A model generated the notes under the pieces. It saw only the letters and a program-made list of their open reading frames with translations. It searched no databases and had not been told where the DNA came from. The position numbers and the translations under genes are program-made. This document shows positions 1 through 7,145 of a stretch of 12,789 nt of DNA, one piece after another. Numbering within the stretch: position 1 is the first letter of the stretch; each line of letters opens with the position of its first letter. Where the stretch lies: the NCBI GenBank assembly GCA_027943245.1, contig JANDJZ010001039.1:1-12789 (forward strand), given 5' to 3'. Source of the DNA: Acanthamoeba sp. SK_2022b. Taxonomy: Eukaryota > Discosea > Longamoebia > Acanthamoebidae.

Positions 1-1853
1 CTCAAGGTGGAGTGGGAGGGCACCACCTTCAACATCGCCACCCATCCCGAGTCGTCCGTCAAGCAGGCCCTCCAGCAGATCCATGCCATCATTCGCAAGA
101 AGTTAGCCTCCCCACCCCCCAGCTTGACGCACACGCACACGCACGTGTGAGCATCGATTGACCGGTGCTGCTGCTCGATGGCAGGACGACGCTGGAGAAG
201 CCGAACGAGTACTGCCTGTTCTTCCCGATGGAGAAGGGCGGCGAGATCATGCTGGAGGACAAGCGGACGATCTCGTCCTACCGCCTCAACTCGCACACGC
301 TGCTCCACTTCAAGAAGATCTCCAAGTCGATCACCGCCACACAGAAATCGACGCAGCGGCTCGACAAACTACTCGGTGCCTCTCTATCTCTCTTTCTAGT
401 CACGTTCACGTGTGCTGATGTCGTATCCCTGTCGTCGTGTGGCCAGCCGCCGAAAAGGAGGCGGGAGACGACAAGGTCTACCTCATCATCGAATCCCCAA
501 GCCACGGTTCGTTTATAATTTATTAATTTATTAAATATTGTTTTTATTTATTTTAATTGAAGTAAATAATAAATAATAAAATCGTGCAGGGATCAAGAAG
601 ACGTTCCAGTTCTCGTCGGACACGCAGGTGATGGAGGCCATGCGCCAGTTCAATCGATTCTGCAAGGCGCCCAACACGTCGGCCTACCAACTGGTCATCC
701 CGCCCTCGGCCAGCAACGAAGACGAGGTCGTCCTCGACAACATGCAGCGTCTCAGCCACTACAACTTTGGACATCTCGTGTGCGTGTGCTGGCTCACGTG
801 AATATTGTCGACTGATGGCTGGTGGGCACAGACGCGAGTGCACTTCAAGGAGAAGGAGAAGCTGACGTCGTCGTCGAGCTCGGTGGGTCCCCGCATGTCG
901 ACAATCATGAGCGGCCTGGGCACCACCCTGCGCCGACGGACGGTCCTCACGGCCTCCCAGGAGAAGGCCGTCTCCAAGAACCAGAAGCCCTTCTCCGTCT
1001 TTGGCATCGACCCCTCGACCCTATCCCACACCCAAGACAACGGTCCGTGTTTGCCTCCTCTCCCCGCTCCGCTCCGCTACGCGCTTGGCTGATGACGTCA
1101 TCCAAATCGAAATTTCGATTGTGGAATGTGTGGTGGAATTCATTGGGGGGGCTGGCGCAGGCTTCCAGGTCCCATCCTTTCTGGCGCTCATGCGCAGGAG
1201 CCTGTACGACAAGAACGCGCTGGAGCAGGAGGGGCTGTTCCGGCTCGCCGGCGACGAGCTCGAGATGAATCTCATCAAGAAACAGGTCAGCGACGGCTCC
1301 TACACCGATTGTATCGATGTCAACGCCGTCGCCACGCTCATCAAAGTAGGCTCTACCCACGCGCGCGTGTGCATGTGCGCATGCGCGTGTGCGTTGCTCA
1401 CCGGTGTCCGTGGCAGCGATGGTTTGGGGAGTTGCCGGTGCGCGTGTTCGCGGCGATGCCCAGGAGCGAGTACGAGCGGTGCGTGGGCGACGAGGCGGCC
1501 TGCGCGACCTTCCCCGACCGATTGGCCGAGCCGCACCGCACCCTCTTCCTCTGGTTCGCCTCCATTCTTGTCGACGTCGCCAAGCGCCAACACATCAACA
1601 AGATGGGACCGGGCAACCTCGGTACACGCTCCCTCTCCCCGCGCACAGCTGTGTGATGGCCGCGGTCTGACCCTCTCCCTTCTCTCTCTCTCTCTCTCTT
1701 CGCCTGGTGTGGCTGCGGGCAGCGGTGGTGGTGGCCCCCATCTTGGCGCACATACCCGATGGCAATCCGATCGAGGGGCTGATCATCACCGGCCACGTTG
1801 TGAACATCATCACAGTATACCTCCAGCATCGCCTCAACAACGCATCGTCGTAG
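1..1853 (+). CDS. RhoGAP protein with tandem ubiquitin-fold (F0-like) modules, 5'-truncated
   Basis: Exons, all phases closing: 1-101, 185-375, 447-506, 590-777, 832-1042, 1161-1345, 1417-1621, 1723-1853 (TAG). They give 423 residues; the N-terminus lies before the window. Residues 1 to about 85 read as a ubiquitin-like module resembling the FERM F0 of talin/kindlin (EYCLFFP, then a TLLHFKK strand). A second module of similar plan runs from about 100 to 195 (KVYLIIESPSHGIKKTF, ending VHFKEKEKL). Residues 245-420 are the RhoGAP domain: GFQVPSFL, EQEGLFRLAG with the arginine finger at R278, WFGELP at 314-319, and GPGNLAVVVAP. By family, it should stimulate GTP hydrolysis by Rho/Rac/Cdc42 GTPases at the membrane or actin cortex. 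The usual Arg of the R-E-L-P motif is Gly here (G316), while the finger and the NLA asparagine are kept, so activity is likely but unproven. Intron 3 (507-589) is very AT-rich. The RhoGAP call is firm; the F0-like call is moderate. Confidence 0.88.
1681..1699. repeat. (TC)n microsatellite in last RhoGAP intron
   Basis: About nine TC units lie in the pyrimidine tract of the last intron (1622-1722), some 24 nt before its AG acceptor. They may serve as the polypyrimidine tract itself. Confidence 0.9.
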
Positions 1854-1893
1854 TGACCGGAGAACCAAAGGAGCGGCGGGTGATGGATGGATC

Positions 1894-1914
1894 GAGAGAG
1901 AGAGAGAGAGAGAG
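1894..1914. repeat. (GA)n microsatellite, RhoGAP 3' UTR
   Basis: About ten GA units begin 41 nt after the RhoGAP stop codon. They are the complement of the TC repeat in the preceding intron, so the two could pair in the pre-mRNA around the last exon. Confidence 0.9.
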
Positions 1915-2152
1915 TCAGGGGGGCAGAACGAAGAAAGAACGAAAGAGAAAGCGAAAGCGAGGAGGAATGCAGTGAAGGGTGGCGGAGGAGACAAGTCAAC
2001 GACTCCATCGGCACGCCTTCACATTTTTGACCCAATGGTGTATTGTAACAATGTGGGCGAGGCGAGCACGCAATTCGTTCCCGTCCCAAACACGACAGAC
2101 AGCGACAGCTCAATCTTGCTTGTGCTTTTGGACCGGCCTGATAGGTGGCTGG

Positions 2153-2420
2153 CTACTCAGCAGGCTCATGCCGGGCTCGCTTGCTCGTATGGTTGCGCGT
2201 CCTCACCCTCTGAGATGAGCCAGCCGAAGAGGGAGTGGTTGCCTGATGTGAGCTAGGTTGCGAAGAGGAAGCAATCGCCAGCCAATGGATCTTGTTCTGG
2301 AGAGACTTGTCTCCTGCTCTTGCAGCTTTTTCTTGAGCTCCTCGTTCGTGGCCTTCTGTCAGTAGCCAGCATCCCCTCCACGGCCATGATCTTGTTCTTG
2401 AGAAGGCCAAGCTGGCTGCA
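2153..2420 (-). pseudogene. Possible decayed coiled-coil / leucine-zipper coding remnant
   Basis: Read on the minus strand, three adjacent stretches in three different frames look like one continuous coiled coil: LLKNKIMAVEGMLATD, then KATNEELKKKLQEQETSL, then LQNKIHWLAIASSS followed by a Ser/Thr/Gln-rich tail ending KRARHEPAE and a stop. Each join would need removal of two bases, at an AG doublet near 2355 and at a TC doublet near 2300. No intron fits at either join. The pattern recalls bZIP zippers, but no basic region was found and no start can be assigned. It could be a pseudogene, an assembly error in a real C-terminal exon, or chance. Confidence 0.25.
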
Positions 2421-2943
2421 CAACAATTGCTTTTATGCCAGGTTTTACCACTTATGGGCAAGTTGCAAGGAACAGGATGGCATGCTACCAATGAGAGATA
2501 TACAGGGTTTAATCTCCAGTGCTATCAAAAGCACAATCAGTATTCCTCACCATCTACACAGAACCTGTTGGCTGCTCAAGTACCAAGCAACAGTGTGCTA
2601 TATCCCAGATCGTATTATCAGCATTGACTTGCAAGCAATCCTTCTTTTTTCTTTTGCTCTTCTTGCAATAAATGATAGCCCATGATAGTCTAACACCTTG
2701 AGTCACATTCAGTCCCACCTCATCACACGCAGTGATTGTGTGCCATGTGCCTGGAGCAGTGCTCTCTGGACCTATTCACTTGTCCCTTTGTCAGGACGCA
2801 AGGCAACACAGATGTGATGGCTGTACAAAGTCAAACAGCTTGCTAACAGCTCTGTTAAGCCAACATAGTGCGCTGGGTTGTGAAGGGATATCCCAGGTGT
2901 GCAAGCAAGGTAAGGTGGAGGGGTCTTGTTTAAAGAGGTGCGA

Positions 2944-3926
2944 CTACTTGCTCTTGCCACCGAATCCGGTGGGAAGGCCCATCGCGGCCAAGACGTCGAT
3001 GTCGTCTCCACCGCCCAAGTCGGAGGCGGGCGCGGAGGCAGCCTCCTCAGTCTTTTGTTTCTTCTGTTTTTTGCGGTCCTTCTTCTCCTGCTTCCTCCTC
3101 TCCTCGTCCTCCTTCAGCTTCTGCATTCGCTCGTCGAAGTTGTACTCGTCCTCTTCCTCCTTCTTCCTCTTGGCGTTCTTGAAGATGCTCCTCACCTGTA
3201 CACACCACGCCGAGATAAGCCAAGGGAGCCCAAAGTACATCTCATCATCCAGACTGCACTCCATGATACCTGCTCCAGAGTTGAACGCTCGGCCCGCATC
3301 GAAAAGCCCATCGCTCGTTGATCTGCCGGCATGAAGAGCAAGGTCAGTAAACTCCAGCGAAGAGCGTGAGTGGCAAACGCAGGTGGGAGCAGGCGTACGC
3401 TTCTTGCCGTTGATGTGATCGAGGTAGTTGGCCGAGTCCTTAACGATGCAGTCGCAGACATCACAGTAGAAGCCGGCCTGGTTGGACGTGGCGGTGCCCG
3501 GCACCACGACTTGGGCCTTGCCTATCTTGGCATCGGTGTCTACGTGGTACTCACGCGCCTTGAGCGGCTTTCGCAGATGGGGCGGCAGAACGGGCTTGCC
3601 AGCTCCCGTCAGCAGAGGCCCGCGGTTCTTGTGTGCTGGGTGATCGGCCTCTGCATTTGCGGTATTGTGGTTGTTATTCCATTGTGCTTATTTAATCACA
3701 TCCAGGGGGAGGCAGGGAGGGCATTGCGTTGCACCCAACCAGTGTAAATGATATCGTCTAGTGTGGAGATTAAAAAAAGAAAATAAGGGGTAGGTGGGTT
3801 ACCAGGTTCTATCTCCTCGCCCTCTTCACGTTCCTTTGCCTTTTGCTCATAGAACTCCTTGTCCCACTTCCTGCGGAAGGGGTGGCTCTTCTTCACCTCC
3901 TTCCCGTATCCATCTGCTGCTGACAT
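2944..3926 (-). CDS. ZMAT2: SNU23/ZMAT2 tri-snRNP zinc-finger splicing factor
   Basis: Exons on the minus strand: 3926-3803, 3650-3399, 3322-3270, 3195-2944 (TAG), giving 226 residues, close to the roughly 200 of human ZMAT2. All phases close. The N-terminus carries the family signature FRRKWDKEFYE. A U1/matrin-type zinc finger follows: C104-x2-C107-x12-H120-x5-H126 (FYCDVCDCIVKDS, then YLDHINGKKHQR), with the last histidine codon split by an intron. After it comes MGFSMRAERSTLEQV and a charged Lys/Glu helix (NFDERMQKLKEDEE), then an acidic tail. By family, the protein is part of the U4/U6.U5 tri-snRNP and acts in the nucleus when the spliceosome is activated near the 5' splice site. Its ATG lies 150 bp from the stop of the CAP gene on the same strand, so its promoter is probably short and confined to 3927-4076; no TATA box was seen there. 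Confidence 0.95.
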
Positions 3927-4076
3927 CGTACCTTTTGTTTTTTTCCCGGCCTTTTCCTTTTCTTCCAGATAAAGCTCGCAATGAACGAGCTCTCGCGATA
4001 GGTGATCATTTTATGTGCAATGCGATGAGTTAACAACAGTTTGTACAGTGGCTGGTTGGTCAGTCTTAGGGCTCGT

Positions 4077-5412
4077 TCACGGACCAAACGGACCACAGGG
4101 CGACGAGGTCGACTGGTAATCGTAGCCATTGCAGTTGCCAGGCCTCAGGTACTGGCAAACGTAGATCGGCCGGCCCGACGAGCACTTGGCGATGCCGCAG
4201 CCCACGTAGGAGGTCATGCGCCAAAGGACCTGCGTGAAATGGCCGCAGGTGCCTCCGCTGCACGTCTTGGTGGCCGAGTTGTAGTACTGGGCTTCACTGT
4301 CGACCCATCCGTTCAGCACTGCCGCGATGCTCGAGTAGCCCATGGCCAGGTTCTCCCCTGTGAATCGTGCCCCAAGTGGTCAGCTCCTGTTCGCAGAACA
4401 AGGGGTGCCATGGCCAGACAGGCTTACCGTAGTTGCCCCCGCTGTGGGAGAACGTGCAGCCTGCGGCCAGGGTATTGGCGTAGCTCTGGGCCGATGCCTC
4501 GAGGTTGGCGCTCCAGGCCAGATCGGGCACGCCATACTGGGCACGCTTGGCGTTGTGTGCGCTGAGCCTGGTGTCGTGCAACAACGAAATGGTAAGTCCA
4601 CCTGACAACGCCAACAGATCGCGAGATATCTATGGCCGCACCAAGTGGCCGCGTCGCCGGACGGCGCAGGCGAAGGGTTGGCCGAGGGCACCGGAGAGGC
4701 GCTGGCCGACGGGATCGGCGCAGAAGACGGCGCGGGGGAGGCAGACGGGTCGGGGACGGGCGAAGCGCCAGAAGACGGGGCGGGAGAGGCGGAAGGGTCG
4801 GGGAGGGCCGAGGGCGAGGGCTGGACGCCTCCACTGGTGACGGTGTAGGTGTCGCTGGCACGGACGGCGCCGGTGGCGATGACAAGGTACACCTTGTAGG
4901 TGCCCTCCGAGAGACGGTCCGGGTAGAACGTGACCGACCCGCTCCTGTACCGCAAGAACTTGTAGGTGCTCGTCGACGAACTGCCGCTCGCGAACACTCC
5001 GATCCACGTGCTCCTCACTACCGGGGGAGGGACAGCGTCAAAGCGATGAGTCTTCGTTCTTTTATGAAGAAAGAACGAAAGCGAAGCACGCACAGTCATC
5101 GGCGGTGTAGAAGACGGTGAACGGTGCGCCGACTGGTCCGCTCGACGGGCTCACCGACAGGTAGTACGCTGTGTACGATCACAAGGTCAATCCGCTGCAT
5201 GGAGTCATGATGTCTCAGGGTGAGGGCATACCTCGCTTGCCAGGGTAATTATCAACATTGGTCGAGTTGAAGGAGAGGAAATCCACGACAGGGCCATTGG
5301 TTCCGATGGCCTCCACTACGAGATCAGAGTCGTCGCCGTCGGCCAGGGCGCCGATCACCAGGGCGCACACTAGTAGTCCGAGAAGACCCGACACGAAGGA
5401 TAGCCGCTTCAT
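4077..5412 (-). CDS. Secreted CAP (SCP/PR-1) protein with Ig-like domain and Pro/Ser linker
   Basis: Exons on the minus strand: 5412-5232, 5168-5094, 5017-4642, 4567-4428, 4357-4077 (TGA), giving 350 residues. Residues 1 to about 24 are a clear signal peptide (MKRLSFVSGLLGLLV, hydrophobic to ALA). Residues about 35-146 form a beta-rich Ig-like module (GAPFTVFYTADD, STWIGVFASGSSS, EGTYKVYLVI). Residues 150-209 are a Pro/Ser/Ala linker with repeated PSASPAPSS-type units, probably O-glycosylated. Residues 211-350 are the CAP domain: HNAKRAQYGVPDLAW, YGENLAMGYS, CGHFTQVLW and a VCQYLRPGNCNGY CAP2-like motif. The CAP cavity tetrad seems complete as H215, E259, E279 and H297, and paired cysteines suit an extracellular fold. 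CAP proteins bind sterols or lipids and act outside the cell; the exact role here is unknown. The third exon begins after a TAG acceptor, the least certain junction. Confidence 0.9.
4650..4830 (-). repeat. Degenerate repeat coding the Pro/Ser/Ala linker
   Basis: The part of the CAP gene that codes for the linker is an imperfect GC-rich tandem repeat; its protein units are variants of DPSASPAPSS and PIPSASASPVPS. Such tracts commonly vary in length between strains. The DNA is open in several frames, so overlapping long frames here are artefacts. Confidence 0.7.
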
Positions 5413-5682
5413 CTTGATGGTGGGTTGTGGTTGATTTGGAATGAGTCAACGTGTGATCGACCTTTATACTGGATCAGCGGGTGGATCCACAGGAGTTACG
5501 GACGAACAACTCCAGGGCTGGGACCAGGCTGGATTGGGCGAGAGCGTTGCTTCAGTTCCCTGTTCACCAGTGGGGAGGTGACCTATGCGACCAGCCCCAG
5601 GTACCATTTCTTTAGTGTTTTCCTAAATGTGAAAAAAGAAATACAAATGGAAATTCAAATCTTGTTATCAAAAAGAAACCAG
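5413..5682. promoter_or_regulatory. Divergent promoter region between CAP gene and cap-methyltransferase relative
   Basis: These 270 bp separate two start codons that point away from each other, so both promoters must lie here unless a leader is spliced. A TATA box serves the minus side. On the plus side, 5590-5680 becomes AT-rich, as expected of a 5' leader, and holds an in-frame ATG at 5647 upstream of the preferred start at 5683. Confidence 0.6.
5463..5468 (-). promoter_or_regulatory. TATA box of the CAP gene
   Basis: The minus strand reads AGTATAAAGG, a consensus TATA box, 51 nt upstream of the CAP start codon. A transcription start about 30 nt downstream would leave a leader of roughly 20-25 nt, typical of compact amoebal genes. 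Confidence 0.65.
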
Positions 5683-7047
5683 ATGGAGGCAGAGACAGCG
5701 GGACGAAGCGGGGTGGCTTCGGCGGTGGCCGCGCACATGCAGGTCCAAGAGAAGGCGAGAGTGCACCCGGCCTGGCAAGCCCTCAACTTTGAAAAATGGA
5801 TCAAGTGCGTGATTTTGGGAGATGTACTCGACGAGGGCGACGACGTGCTCGAAATCTCGTGCGGGCGTACGGGAGCAGGCACCAGCAGCGACGACAGCAA
5901 CGGCAGCGGCGGTGGAGCCGGCGGGACCCACCACACCTACGCGCGCCACAAGATCCAACACCTCACCACCGTCGGTACGTCGTACATACAGCTCCCTGCG
6001 TTCTCCCGGTGTGGGTGACCCACCCGCTACACGCACGCAGACTCGTCCTCGGCCGCAGTGGCCGCGGCCCAGCACAAGTGGGAGAAGACAAAGCGATTCG
6101 ACGCCGACTTTGTGACGGCCGACCTCTACGCGGTACCCTCTACCCTCTTCATCTTCTTCATCTTCAACTTGTTTCTTTCCCGCGGCGCCTGCCTCTGACG
6201 AGGCGCGGTGCATATACTGCGGGTGTTGGGGTGTGCAGACGTCGCTCGACCAGGCGCTCGGGGAGGGGAGGAGCTTCGACGTGGTGGTCTGCTTTGATGG
6301 CATGCAGAACAGCTTCGCCTCCGAGGAGACGGCCGAGCTCTTCCTCCGCAGCGCCACCTGTCGCCTGCGCGAGGGCGGCTACTTCCTCGGCTTCCTCCCC
6401 GACTCGTCGGCCATCTGGTCCGCGCTCTCTGCCCCCTCTCCCACTCACACACACTCGTGCCTGCCCGCGCGTGTTGTTGCTCACCTTTGTTGTGCGCAGG
6501 AGCAAGGCGGCCAAAGTGAACTCGAAGGGCGACGAGGCGCCCAAGTTTGGCGGAGACCTCTACAAGATCGAGTTCAACGATGACCTCAGTCGGTTCAAGC
6601 CCTTTGGTAATTGCCTGTGACAACCGCGTATGTGGGCCGCGCCGTGATCGATGTGTGGCTCACATTCGACACGACACACGATGCAGGGACGTCGTACACA
6701 CATAGGATGCGAGAGATGGAGGATCGAACGCAGTACCTGGTGCACTTCCCGACGCTGCTCCAGCTGGCGAAGAAGCTGCAGCTGGAGATGGTCGAGATGG
6801 TCAACTTCATCGACTTCTACGAGGACCACAAGAAGAGCCACGAGGCCGCGCTCATCGAGATCATGGGCTGGACCAAGACCAATAAGAAGCTCTTCCCCAA
6901 CCAACTCGAACTCATCGGTACCGCCCCAAATGTCATTTTTATGATTAAATTATTTAATAATGGTTTATTTTTATTCTGTAAACAAAAACAGGTTTGCGCA
7001 CGACGTTTGTGTTCCGAAAACTGCGGGCAGGCGAGGCACTGCCATAA
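5683..7047 (+). CDS. Divergent mRNA cap guanine-N7 methyltransferase-like protein
   Basis: Exons: 5683-5974, 6041-6132, 6239-6417, 6500-6606, 6687-6917, 6992-7047 (TAA), giving 318 residues with closed phases. Landmarks follow RNMT/ABD1 in order: ALNFEKWIKCVIL (34-45, where RNMT has RNFNNWMKSVLI), SAM motif I VLEISCG (55-61), TVDSS (96-100), RFDADFVTAD (116-125), FDVVVCFDGMQNSFAS (141-156), LREGGYFLGFLPDS (171-184), FGGDLYKIEF, and YLVHFPTLLQLAKKL with FIDFYEDHKK. By family it is a SAM-dependent methyltransferase acting on the 5' cap guanine in the nucleus. Key positions differ: motif I CGKGGDL is CGRTGAG followed by a Gly/Ser insertion, and QFVCHY, which holds cap-contacting His-Tyr, is FDGMQN. 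The C-terminal part is short. It may be a paralogue with another substrate, or inactive. An in-frame ATG at 5647 would add 12 residues; 5683 is preferred because the codons before it look like leader. Confidence 0.85.
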
Positions 7048-7050
7048 TAC

Positions 7051-7072
7051 AAAAAAAAAAAAAAAAAAAAAA
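7051..7072. repeat. Genomic A22 tract just after the stop codon
   Basis: Twenty-two consecutive A residues start three bases after the TAA of the cap-methyltransferase-like gene. They lie before the polyadenylation signal, so they are transcribed 3' UTR rather than a genomic copy of a tail. They could prime oligo-dT cDNA internally. Confidence 0.95.
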
Positions 7073-7108
7073 CGGCAAGGTGCAGGCGAGTCTTAATTAA
7101 TTATTGAT

Positions 7109-7118
7109 AATAAATAAA
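7109..7118 (+). terminator. Overlapping AATAAA polyadenylation signals
   Basis: Two overlapping AATAAA hexamers (7109-7114 and 7113-7118) lie about 62 nt after the stop at 7047, in an AT-rich patch. The converging PKD gene ends at 7146, so cleavage probably falls close to or inside its 3' end and the two transcripts may overlap. Confidence 0.55.
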
Positions 7119-7145
7119 AGGAAACACTTGAGGAGTGCCTGTGGG

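Larger units (their letters stand above)
1854..2943. other. Non-coding stretch between converging genes (UTRs plus possible remnant)
   Basis: This 1.09 kb lies between the RhoGAP stop (+) and the SNU23 stop (-). It holds the RhoGAP 3' UTR with a GA microsatellite and a plus-strand AATAAA at 2667-2672, which is 814 nt past the stop and so a doubtful signal for that gene. From about 2430 to 2930 the composition is more AT-rich than the coding regions, and the open frames use codons unlike the real genes here. I see no recognisable intact gene. A possible minus-strand coding remnant at 2153-2420 is listed separately. Confidence 0.6.

Noticed and set aside
1398..2113. Minus-strand open frames rich in Leu-Ser across the end of the RhoGAP gene
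   Set aside because: They are shadows of the TC and GA repeats and of RhoGAP exons 7-8, whose plus-strand frame shows clear domain motifs.
2320..2685. Plus-strand open frame of 121 codons with hydrophobic stretches
   Set aside because: Codon choice is AT-leaning and unlike the real genes, no domain is recognisable, and the start has no supporting context.
4632..5120. Plus-strand Arg/Gly-rich open frames over the CAP gene
   Set aside because: They are antisense shadows of the GC-rich Pro/Ser/Ala linker; the minus strand carries signal peptide, Ig-like and CAP motifs with closed splice phases.
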